Assembly: GCF_047601025.1 (NCBI RefSeq)
Contig: NZ_JASGJZ010000001.1
Coordinates: 3,658,001 to 3,722,000, forward strand
Length of the DNA stretch: 64,000 bases
Origin: Pseudorhodoferax sp047601025
GTDB lineage: Bacteria > Pseudomonadota > Gammaproteobacteria > Burkholderiales > Burkholderiaceae_C
Reading direction: 5' to 3'
Notes under the pieces: generated by a model
What the model was told of the DNA's origin: nothing
Database searches by the model: none
The model's input: only the letters and a program-made list of their open reading frames with translations
Shown: positions 34,699 to 42,348 of the stretch, piece after piece
How positions within the stretch are numbered: position 1 is the first letter of the stretch
Layout of the letters: each line of letters starts with the position of its first letter
Program-made: the position numbers and the translations under genes

Positions 34699-35325
34699 AT
34701 GTACTACGAACTCGCGACCATGACCCTGCCCATGGGCACCGCCGGCCAGGCCGCCACCCTCGTGCAGGCCTACTGCACGTCCGGCCACGCCGGCGGCGAG
34801 CTGCTGGGCTGCTGGACCTCCGACATCGGCGTGCTGAACCAGATGATCGTGCTGCGCGGCTTCGACAGCCTGGCCGCGCTGCAGGCCGAGCGCAGCCGCA
34901 CGCAGCTGCACGCCAGCCCGTTCGGCTGCGGCGAGATCTACCTGCGCCTGGAGCAGCACAGCTTCCAGGGCTTTCCGTGGATGAAGCCGGTGCGGCCCAG
35001 CGCCGAGTCCGGCATCGCCGGCCCCGTCTACGAGATCCGCACCTACGGCATCCGGCCGGGCGGCACGCAGCCCACGATCGACCTGTGGCAGGAATACCTG
35101 CCGCCGCGCGAGCAGCTCTCGCCCTGCGTGGTGGCGATGCTGGCGCTGGACGGCGCGCCGCGCTTCACCAACATCTGGGCCTACCCCTCGCTGGACGCGC
35201 GCAGCAAGGCCCGCGCCGACGCCGTGGCCCAGGGGCTGTGGCCGCCCAAGGGCGGCCCGTCGCACCTGACGGCCGAGATGGTCTCGACCATCGCGCTGCC
35301 GACCGCCGTGTCCCCCCTGCGGTGA
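34699..35325 (+). CDS. NIPSNAP-family protein with two tandem domains
   Basis: 208 residues, two ferredoxin-like alpha/beta barrel (NIPSNAP) units. The first is about 1-95 (MYYELATMTLPMG to FGCGEIYLRL), the second about 110-205 starting at VYEIRTYGIRPGG. NIPSNAP domains are related to dimeric alpha/beta-barrel folds and have no settled enzymatic role. The gene directly follows a KstD-like flavoprotein and has AAGGAG as ribosome site. The same pairing occurs with paralogue 3, so a role in handling the desaturation product (for example isomerisation or product release) is worth considering. Confidence 0.85.
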   Translation: MYYELATMTLPMGTAGQAATLVQAYCTSGHAGGELLGCWTSDIGVLNQMIVLRGFDSLAALQAERSRTQLHASPFGCGEIYLRLEQHSFQGFPWMKPVRPSAESGIAGPVYEIRTYGIRPGGTQPTIDLWQEYLPPREQLSPCVVAMLALDGAPRFTNIWAYPSLDARSKARADAVAQGLWPPKGGPSHLTAEMVSTIALPTAVSPLR

Positions 35326-35335
35326 GGGCGCCATC

Positions 35336-36166
35336 ATGGACGACCGCCGCACAGACGCATCGGGCCGCGTGTATTCCCTGGCCTACCTGACCTCCCACCG
35401 CTGCACGCCCGCCGAGGCGGTGCGCGTCGCCGCGGCCAACGGCTATGCCTTCGTCGGCATGCGCCTGTGGCCCAACGCGCCGGGCGCGCAACAGCAGTAC
35501 CTGCTCGGCCAGCCGCAGGCGCTGCGCGAGACCCAGGCCGCGCTGCAGGACACCGGCGTCGGCGTGTTCGACCTGGAGATCATCCGCATCGACGCCGACT
35601 TCGACCCGCACCGCTGGGACGCGCTGTACGACGCCGGCGCGGCGCTGCGGGCCAAGGCCGTGCTGGTGGCCGGCGACGACGCCGTCGAGGAACGCCTGAC
35701 GCAGAACTACGCCCGGCTGTGCGAGGTGCTGCAGCGCTACGGCATGACGGCCGATCTGGAGTTCATGCCCTGGACCGCCGTGCCGGACGCCCGGGCCGCG
35801 CTGCGCATCGTGCGCGGCGCCGGCACGCCGCCCAACGCCGGCATCCTGGTCGACGCGCTGCACTTCGGCCGCTCGGCCACGACGCTGGAGGACATCCGCG
35901 CCATCCCGCGCAGCCTGCTGCACTACGCGCAGATCTGCGACGCCGAGGCCGGCACGGGGTTCACGACCGAGCAGATGATCCACACCGCGCGCGCCGAGCG
36001 CGCGCTGCCGGGCCAGGGCAGCATCGACCTGCCGGGCCTGTTCGCCGCGCTGCCGGCCGACCTGCCGATCAGCGTGGAAGTCATCAACCTGCCGCTGGAG
36101 CAGCAGCAAGACCCCATGCGGTGGGCCGCCACCTGCCTGGCCGCGAGCCGGCCGTTCGTGGAATGA
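35336..36166 (+). CDS. Sugar-phosphate isomerase/epimerase-like TIM barrel, possible dehydroshikimate dehydratase
   Basis: 276 residues, xylose-isomerase-like (AP endonuclease 2) barrel. Plausible metal ligands are Glu142 (TADLEFMPW), Asp173 and His176 (LVDALHFGRS), Asp202 (AQICDAEAG) and Glu248 (ISVEVINLP). This is the arrangement of divalent-metal TIM barrels that includes isomerases and 3-dehydroshikimate dehydratases (AsbF/QuiC types). It starts 10 bp after the NIPSNAP stop. A dehydratase would join shikimate-type oxidation to protocatechuate, the pmdAB substrate. A cyclitol isomerase is the alternative. Confidence 0.78.
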   Translation: MDDRRTDASGRVYSLAYLTSHRCTPAEAVRVAAANGYAFVGMRLWPNAPGAQQQYLLGQPQALRETQAALQDTGVGVFDLEIIRIDADFDPHRWDALYDAGAALRAKAVLVAGDDAVEERLTQNYARLCEVLQRYGMTADLEFMPWTAVPDARAALRIVRGAGTPPNAGILVDALHFGRSATTLEDIRAIPRSLLHYAQICDAEAGTGFTTEQMIHTARAERALPGQGSIDLPGLFAALPADLPISVEVINLPLEQQQDPMRWAATCLAASRPFVE

Positions 36167-36333
36167 GCCTCGCCCGGCCGTCCGAAGCGGCTCGCACCGC
36201 CGCGCGTCCAGTGACCGCGGACCGTTTGTCGCGGCTGCCGTTCTTCTTCGGCGCCCGCTGGTTCAGCAGCGCATGAACGGGCGCCACGCCCCTGCACGCA
36301 CGACCTGAACCCGAACACCGACAGAGGAAGAAC

Positions 36334-37494
36334 ATGGATTTCGCACTGAACGACGAACAGAAGATGATGATCGGCACGATCCGCCGGTTCATCGCCGAGG
36401 AGCTGCATCCGCTGGAGCAGCGGATGGAGGAGGAGGGCGCGCTGCCGCGCGCGCAGGCGCAGGCCATCCACGACAAGGCCAGGGCGCTCGGCCTGTACGC
36501 GCTGAACATGCCGGCCGAGCTGGGCGGCGGCGGCCTGTCGAACCTGGACCGCATCCTGTGCGAGGAGCAGTTCGGCCACACCAGCGACCAGCTGATCCGC
36601 CGCGCCTTCGGCAACGTCTACGAGCCGCTGCTGCACTGCAAGGGCGCGCAGGTGGAACGCTGGCTCAAGCCCACCGTCGAGGGCCGGCGCACCTGCGCGA
36701 TCGCCATCACCGAGCCGGGCGCCGGCTCGGACGCCGCCGGCATCCGCACGCACGCGAAGAAGACCGACACGGGCTGGGTGCTGAACGGCGGCAAGCACTT
36801 CATCAGCGACGGCGACTGGAGCGACTTCTTCCTGGTCTCGGCCAGGACCGGCGAGAAGGAGATCTCCATGTTCATGGTCGACAAGGGCCTCGCCGGCTTC
36901 ACCGTCGGCAAGGACCAGCAGATGATGGGCATCCGCGGCACGCCGCACGTCGAGCTGTTCTTCGACAACGTGCCGCTGGAGGACGCCGCGCTGCTGGGCG
37001 AGCGCGGCCAGGGCTTCAAGCTGGCCATGGGCGCGCTGAACGTGGTGCGCCTGGCCCAGGTGGGCGCGCGCGCGGTCGGCAAGGCCAGCCACGTGTGCGA
37101 GCTGATGCTGCAGTACGCCGGCGAGCGCAGGCAGTTCGACACGCGCATCGGCGACTTCCAGATGGTCCAGCAGATGCTGGCCGACAGCGTCATCGAGATC
37201 AACGCGGCGCGCTGGATGGTCTACCAGGCTGCCTGGATGCTGGACCAGGGCCTGGACGCGCGCGAGCAGATCGCCATGGTCAAGGTGCACGCGGCCGAGA
37301 CGCTGGGCCGCGTGGTCGACCGCGCGGTGCAGGTGTTCGGCGGCATGGGCTTCTGCAAGGAGCTGCCGATCGAGCGCTACTACCGCGACGCGCGCATCTA
37401 CCGCATCTTCGACGGCACCAGCGAGATCCACCGCGGCGTGATCGCCAAGGCCGCCCTGAAGAAGGGCGCGGCGCTGTTCGACGTGGACCGGTGA
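36334..37494 (+). CDS. Acyl-CoA dehydrogenase with Asp at the catalytic-base position
   Basis: 386 residues, FAD acyl-CoA dehydrogenase fold (TEPGAGSDAAG, GMGFCKELPIERYYRDARI). Where medium-chain enzymes have the catalytic Glu (Y-E-G-T), this protein has Asp360 in RIFDGTSEIHR. The AliB-like enzyme at 52316 also has Asp there. It has its own AGAGGAAG ribosome site after a 167-bp gap, so it may start a new transcript. It is followed directly by a CoA-transferase. It probably desaturates a CoA ester of an alicyclic or branched acid. Confidence 0.87.
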   Translation: MDFALNDEQKMMIGTIRRFIAEELHPLEQRMEEEGALPRAQAQAIHDKARALGLYALNMPAELGGGGLSNLDRILCEEQFGHTSDQLIRRAFGNVYEPLLHCKGAQVERWLKPTVEGRRTCAIAITEPGAGSDAAGIRTHAKKTDTGWVLNGGKHFISDGDWSDFFLVSARTGEKEISMFMVDKGLAGFTVGKDQQMMGIRGTPHVELFFDNVPLEDAALLGERGQGFKLAMGALNVVRLAQVGARAVGKASHVCELMLQYAGERRQFDTRIGDFQMVQQMLADSVIEINAARWMVYQAAWMLDQGLDAREQIAMVKVHAAETLGRVVDRAVQVFGGMGFCKELPIERYYRDARIYRIFDGTSEIHRGVIAKAALKKGAALFDVDR

Positions 37495-37499
37495 ACGCC

Positions 37500-39092
37500 A
37501 TGGCAGACGGCAAATTCATGACGGCCGCCGAGGCGGCGGCGCTGATCCGCGACGGCGACACGGTCGGCCTGATGGGCGGCGGCGGCGGGCTGATGGAAGC
37601 CACGCACCTGTTCGAGGCGGTGCAGGCGCGCTTCCTGGCGACGCAGGCGCCGCGCGACCTGACGATGATCCACGCGCTGGGCATCGGCGACAAGAAGACC
37701 AAGGGCATGAACTGCTTCGCGCACGAAGGCCTGGTCCGGCGCGTGATCGGCGGGCACTGGGTCTGGTCGCCGGCCATGCAGCAGCTGGCGCTCGCGAACA
37801 AGATCGAGGCCTACATCCTGCCCGGTGGCGTGAGCAGCCAGCTGATGCGCGAGATCGGTGCCGGCCGGCCGGGCCTGGTCTCGCACGTCGGCCTGGGCAC
37901 CGTGTGCGACCCGCGCCACGGCGGCGGACGCATGAACGCGGCCGCCCGGGACGACCTGGCCGAGGTCGTCACCATCGACGGCCGCGAATGGCTGCGCTAC
38001 AAGCCCTTCCCGATCCACGTGGCGCTGGTGCGCGCCAGCGCCGCCGACGAGGACGGCAACATCAGCTTCGAGCACGAGGCCGCCAACCTGGACGCCCAGT
38101 CGCTCGCGCTGGCCGCGCGCAACAGCGGCGGCACCGTCATCGTGCAGGTGGCCGAGCGGCTGCCCCGCGGCGCGCTGAAGGCGCGCGAGGTGCGCATCCC
38201 CTCGGCCTGGGTCGACGCCATCGTCGTCGACCCGCAGCAGCGCACCAGCTACGACATCCCGTTCGACCCGGCCTTCAGCGGCGAGCTGACCGGCGCCGCG
38301 CGCGCCGAGAGCGAGGCCGCCGACCACGCCCGCGAGGTCGCCGCCGCGCAGGAGGCCTTCAGCGAACGCCAGGCCGTGGCGCGCCGCGCGGCGGTGGAGC
38401 TGTTCAACACCGGCAAGGCGCGGCCCGTCATCAACTACGGCGTGGGCGTGCCCGATGCCGTGGCCAAGCTGATCGCCGCGCGCAACGAGCAGCACCGCAT
38501 CTACCAGACCATCGAGCACGGCACCTACGGCGGCACGCTGATGGACGGCGTGCTGTTCGGCTACGCGCGCAACGCGACCGCCATGCTGGACGCCGCCACG
38601 CAGTTCGACTTCTACGGCGGTGGCGGGCTGGACGTGGCCTTCCTCGGCTTCGGCGAGATGGACGAGGCGGGCAGCGTCAACGTCTCGCGCCTGGGCGGCG
38701 TGACGGTGGGCCCGGGCGGCTTCATCGACATCGCGCAGAACGCCAGGAAGGTGGTGTTCTGCGGCACGCTGGCGGCCAAGGGCGTGAAGCTCGCCACCGG
38801 CGACGGCCGCATGCGCGTGCTGCAGCAGGGCGGCGTGCGCAAGCTGGTGCGCCAGGTGGACCAGATCACCTTCAGCGGCCCGCAGGCCGTCAAGCGCGGT
38901 CAGCAGGTGCTGTACCTGACCGAGCGCGCGAGCTTCCGGCTCACGCCCGAGGGCGTGGAGCTGTTCGAGATCGCGCCGGGCATCGACCTGCAGCGCGACG
39001 TGCTGGACCAGATGGACTTCGCGCCGCGCATCGCGCGCGAGGTGGCGGTGATGGACGCGGCGCATTTCACGGCGCAGGGAGGTGCGGCATGA
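37500..39092 (+). CDS. Acyl-CoA:carboxylate CoA-transferase (YdiF/propionate CoA-transferase type)
   Basis: 530 residues, fused alpha and beta CoA-transferase domains (GLMGGGGGLMEATHLFEA at the start of the first; NYGVGVPDAVAKLIA in the second). The active-site Glu339 is in TIEHGTYGG, fitting the family E-x-G-x-x-G-G. A GTG at 37491 overlapping the previous stop is an alternative start; ATG 37500 was chosen. It would activate a carboxylic acid with CoA taken from another acyl-CoA, supplying the upstream acyl-CoA dehydrogenase. It overlaps the next aroE homologue by 4 bp. Confidence 0.88.
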   Translation: MADGKFMTAAEAAALIRDGDTVGLMGGGGGLMEATHLFEAVQARFLATQAPRDLTMIHALGIGDKKTKGMNCFAHEGLVRRVIGGHWVWSPAMQQLALANKIEAYILPGGVSSQLMREIGAGRPGLVSHVGLGTVCDPRHGGGRMNAAARDDLAEVVTIDGREWLRYKPFPIHVALVRASAADEDGNISFEHEAANLDAQSLALAARNSGGTVIVQVAERLPRGALKAREVRIPSAWVDAIVVDPQQRTSYDIPFDPAFSGELTGAARAESEAADHAREVAAAQEAFSERQAVARRAAVELFNTGKARPVINYGVGVPDAVAKLIAARNEQHRIYQTIEHGTYGGTLMDGVLFGYARNATAMLDAATQFDFYGGGGLDVAFLGFGEMDEAGSVNVSRLGGVTVGPGGFIDIAQNARKVVFCGTLAAKGVKLATGDGRMRVLQQGGVRKLVRQVDQITFSGPQAVKRGQQVLYLTERASFRLTPEGVELFEIAPGIDLQRDVLDQMDFAPRIAREVAVMDAAHFTAQGGAA

Positions 39093-39931
39093 ACGCGCGC
39101 AAAGGCTTCACGCTGGCCGGCGTGATGGGCTGGCCGGTCTCGCACTCGCGCTCGCCGCGGCTGCACGGCCACTGGATCGCCGAACTCGGCCTGCAGGGCA
39201 CCTACGTGCCGCTGCCGGTGCCGCCCGGGCGCGTGGGCGAGGCCGTGCGCGGCCTGCGCGCGCTCGGCTTCGCCGGCTGCAACGTGACGATCCCGCACAA
39301 GGTGGCCGTGATGGAGCACCTGGACGAGATCGACCCGATGGCGCGCCAGATCGGCGCCGTCAACACCATCGTCGTGACGGAAGACGGCCGGCTGGTCGGC
39401 CGCAACACCGACGGCGAAGGCTGGCTGCGCGGCCTGCGCGACGCGCAGCCCGGCTGGCGCGCCGAGGCCGGCCCCGCCGTGGTGCTGGGCGCCGGCGGCG
39501 CCGCGCGCGCGGTGACGGCCGCCCTGGCCGCCGCCGGCGCGCCGGCCATCCGCATCGTCAACCGCACGCGCGAGAAGGCCGACGCCCTGGCCGCCAGCCT
39601 GGGCGGCGTGGCCACCGGGCACGGCTGGGCCGAGCGCGAGGCGCTGCTGGACGGCGCAGCGCTGCTGGTCAACACCACGAGCCAGGGCATGAAGGGCCAG
39701 CCGCCGCTGGACATCGCGCTGGAGCGCCTGCCGCGCGCCGCCGTGGTCAGCGACGTGGTCTACACGCCGCTGGAGACGCCGCTGCTGGCGGCGGCGCGGG
39801 CGCGGGGCAATCCGACGTCGGACGGACTGGGCATGCTGCTGAACCAGGCCCGGCCGGCGTTCGCGGCCTGGTTCGGGGTGGAGCCGGAGGTGACGGCGGA
39901 GCTGCGGGCGTTGATGGCGGAGGGGTTGTAG
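39089..39931 (+). CDS. Shikimate dehydrogenase (AroE) homologue with canonical substrate residues
   Basis: 280 residues from the ATG at 39089 (ATGA overlap with the CoA-transferase). The shikimate-binding set of AroE is intact: Ser20 and Ser22 (SHSRSP), Thr67 and Lys71 (NVTIPHK), Asn92 (GAVNTI), Asp108 (GRNTDGEG), and the late Gln in GMLLNQA; NADP loop VLGAGGAARA. It is catabolic by context and ends the plus-strand operon. It may interconvert shikimate or quinate and their 3-dehydro forms. It contrasts with the altered homologue at 31114-31920. Confidence 0.88.
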   Translation: MNARKGFTLAGVMGWPVSHSRSPRLHGHWIAELGLQGTYVPLPVPPGRVGEAVRGLRALGFAGCNVTIPHKVAVMEHLDEIDPMARQIGAVNTIVVTEDGRLVGRNTDGEGWLRGLRDAQPGWRAEAGPAVVLGAGGAARAVTAALAAAGAPAIRIVNRTREKADALAASLGGVATGHGWAEREALLDGAALLVNTTSQGMKGQPPLDIALERLPRAAVVSDVVYTPLETPLLAAARARGNPTSDGLGMLLNQARPAFAAWFGVEPEVTAELRALMAEGL

Positions 39932-40023
39932 CGCTGCGGCGGACGATCGCCATCGAATACGTTCGTCTGCCTGAGCGCGACAGCGGCGAGCATTTCGTAA
40001 GGCCGTCCAAGCCTTGCCAGCAC

Positions 40024-41310
40024 TCATCGGGCAGTCAGCCTGGCCGTTGTCTGGTCATAGACAAGCTCGGTGATCGTCCCATCCCGAATGCGCTCGACCG
40101 CCTCGTCGATCACCTGCAGCGGCACGACGAACCACTCCCGTGGCTTGACCGGCCTGCCGAAGCGGTCCTCGATGGTCAGGTCCAGCTGAACGGCGCCGAA
40201 CAGCCGATGGAAGATGTTCTCCATCTTCGTCCGGCTGAGGTTGTGCAGCTTGTACTCGGCCACGACCTCGACCGAGGCCAGCAGGTAGGTCGCATCGTTC
40301 TCGGCGTCGGCGATACGGGTCTCGACCTTGCCGCCCGTGACGCCGATCTTGTGGATCAGCGCGCGATGCTCGGCGACGAACGGATGCGTGGACAAGCTGC
40401 GCAGTACATAGATCGTCCCGGTTTCGATGTCATCGGGCTCGGCCTGGGCGCCGAACAGCGGCCCCATGTCCGTGTCGGTCAGGCGCCGGCCCGAGTCATC
40501 CTTGTAGAGCGCACGCTGAAGCGAACGGCGCAGCAGGTTGCTCTCGGTGCCGTTGGCATAGACGACACGCAGGCGTGCATCGCTTTCACCGTTCGGCGCC
40601 TTGAAGGTTACGCCGACTTCGGCCACGTAGGCGAGCTGACCGCCGACGATGCAGAAGTTCCCCTCGTCGATGCTGGTGTCGCGTCCGAAACGAAGGGCCT
40701 TGCGCATACCCGACTTCAATTCCTGCTCCGCCTGCTCGAACACCGGCTGGAACCTGTCGAAGTCTTCGCACGGCGTGCGGTCGGCGACTTCTTCCGCCGC
40801 TTGCCTTTCGGCGTACGGGCGCACATGGCGCAGCACGGTGATGTCGGCCTGGTCCGACGGGTCGTTACTGATACCCAGCTCTGCAAGCAACGCGTCTTCG
40901 TCCAACGCATCCACATCGGCCCGAGTGGCCGGCGCTTCGGACAGCAAACCAGGCTTGTCCAGCTCGGACAGCAAAGCACGCGCCTCGGGCAGCTTGCGAA
41001 GCTGATCCAGCCGCACGGCGTACAGGCGCTCGAAGATGTCGCGGCCTTCGCCGTGCCCCGGCGCGCGCCGGTGGCGTACCGCCTCCTGGTCGGCCTCGCT
41101 CAGCTCCGGGTAGCGCTCGCGCACGATCTTGCCCAGGCGCTCGATGCTCAGTTCCTCCGGGATGGTGTTGTCCTTGTCGAGCGTGCCGCGCTCCAGCGAC
41201 GGCTTGTCCTGGATGAAGGCGGCGATGACCTCGTTCAGGTCTTCCTTGCAGATGCGCTTGCCTTCCTTGCTCTTGGGCTTGGCCAGGCCGTTGATCTCGA
41301 TGTGGATCTC
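40024..41310 (-). pseudogene. Truncated GIY-YIG (T5orf172-like) nuclease C-terminal part
   Basis: A minus-strand frame (stop at 40024) encodes about 430 residues from GEIHIEING onward, with no good start codon at the beginning of the homologous part. The C-terminal ~115 residues look like a T5orf172-type GIY-YIG domain: GTIYVLRSLS, then IHKIGVTGGKVETRIADAE, a Glu in KMENIFHRLF, and PREWFVVPL. The middle segment (DLNEVIAAFIQDKP, GTLDKDNTIPEEL) is conserved-looking but not recognised. Upstream, the frame is joined out of register to a DUF1016 fragment near 41310. The N-terminal half of the original gene has been lost. Composition is less G+C-rich than the flanking genes, consistent with a foreign origin. 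Confidence 0.6.
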
Positions 41311-41890
41311 GCCGGTTGGCGGCGTACCACGTGCGGGTTTCGGGGCCGGGCAGCTTGTCCAGCAGCGCCAGGTGGTGGTGCCAGGGCAATCGTGCAAGCA
41401 CCTCTTGCACAAATGCCTGGTCCGGCCAGGCATCCGCGAACGCGCGCATGTACTTCAGGTTGCGCGGCGAAAAGCCCTTCATGTCGGGAAAGGCGGTGCG
41501 CAGGTCGTCGAAGCCCTTGGCCGAAATCATCTTGCGGTTAATCGCCAGATGATGGTGCGCCAATCGCTCCAAGGCGGCTTGCGCCAGGATGATGGATGCA
41601 TCGATGCTCGGCGAACCGCCTCTCGTGTTGGCCTGGGAATACCAATAGATGGCCGTGTGCAGACAGCGCCTCCATGCTTCGGATTGTTGGCATCGCATCC
41701 ATGCAGCGGCGATGCGCGCATCAAGTCGACCGGCGACTGTTCGTCGCTGCTCAGGGCGGTCGAACCGTTCGCGCGGCATGACCACCGCCACGGAGCGGCG
41801 GTGCATGGGGATGCTTGGCGGCTCCTGCTGGGCCTGCTCCAAACGTTCGGAAAAGCGGGCCTTGGCGGCCCCCGCATCCGCTAGCTTTGC
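41311..41890 (-). pseudogene. Composite gene debris: HEPN-like piece joined to a DUF1016 (YhcG) N-terminal piece
   Basis: One open minus-strand frame carries two unrelated fragments. Its first part includes CLHTAIYWYSQANTRGG and IDASIILAQAALERLAHHH, resembling C-terminal segments of ApeA/HEPN-like hypothetical proteins. It runs straight into AFPDMKGFSPRNLKYMRAFA and then LPWHHHLALLDKLPGP, a clear DUF1016_N (YhcG) signature. The YhcG C-terminal PDDEXK nuclease is missing; the frame then meets the GIY-YIG scrap. At least two deletion junctions are therefore implied, at about 41520 and 41315. This is debris of a former defence or mobile region. Confidence 0.55.
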
Positions 41891-41909
41891 GTGATGGATG
41901 GGGCACCCG

Positions 41910-41936
41910 GGATTCCGACCAGAAAGGCCGGAATCC
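41910..41936 (-). terminator. Strong hairpin at the edge of the gene debris (possible terminator)
   Basis: GGATTCCG (41910-41917) pairs perfectly with CGGAATCC (41929-41936). After one A/C mismatch, CC pairs with GG around an AGAAA loop. It lies 40 bp past the stop of the NIPSNAP gene, so it could end that minus-strand operon. No T tract follows, so it is at best a Rho-assisted terminator. It may instead mark the end of the inserted material. Confidence 0.4.
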
Positions 41937-41976
41937 TGCCGGACCGCCGTCGTCGCGCGGCGGTTCGTCGCCGGAC

Positions 41977-42348
41977 TCAGCCCGGCCAGGCCGGCATCGC
42001 TGCCGCCCGGATCAACCGCGTCTCCTGCGCGGTGATCAGGTGCCCCGAGGCCGCCAGGTACTTCGGAAAGTCCGGGTGCGCGTCGCGCGCCCGGCTGCGC
42101 CGCTCGTAGTCGGCCAGGTCGTCGTAGCCCCACAGGTGCACGAACTGGTTCTGCGGCCCGACCAGGCTGGTCCAGAAGCCCAGCGGGTGGCCCAGCGTCT
42201 GCAGCAGCACCGGCATCGCCAGTTCGTTGAACACCTGCAGGAACTCGGGCATCTTGCGCAGTGCGATGGTGTAGACGCGGTGGTCCACCAGCGGCTTGGC
42301 CAGGCCGGCCGGGGCCAGCGCGGGGGAGGAGGGCGTGGCCGTCGTCAT
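41977..42348 (-). CDS. NIPSNAP-family protein, single domain
   Basis: 123 residues, one NIPSNAP domain (LVDHRVYTIALRKMPEFLQVF, FVHLWGYDDLADYERR). The start overlaps the stop of the third KstD-like flavoprotein by 4 bp (ATGA), so the two are translated together. It is a single-domain counterpart of the two-domain protein at 34699-35325. No enzymatic residues can be named; see that entry for the shared context. Confidence 0.83.
   Translation of the reverse strand: MTTATPSSPALAPAGLAKPLVDHRVYTIALRKMPEFLQVFNELAMPVLLQTLGHPLGFWTSLVGPQNQFVHLWGYDDLADYERRSRARDAHPDFPKYLAASGHLITAQETRLIRAAAMPAWPG

Noticed and set aside
39760..40023. Small minus-strand frame (GRPYEMLAAVALRQTN) downstream of the GIY-YIG scrap
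   Set aside because: It looks slightly protein-like at its start but then runs antisense into the aroE homologue; no family recognised.
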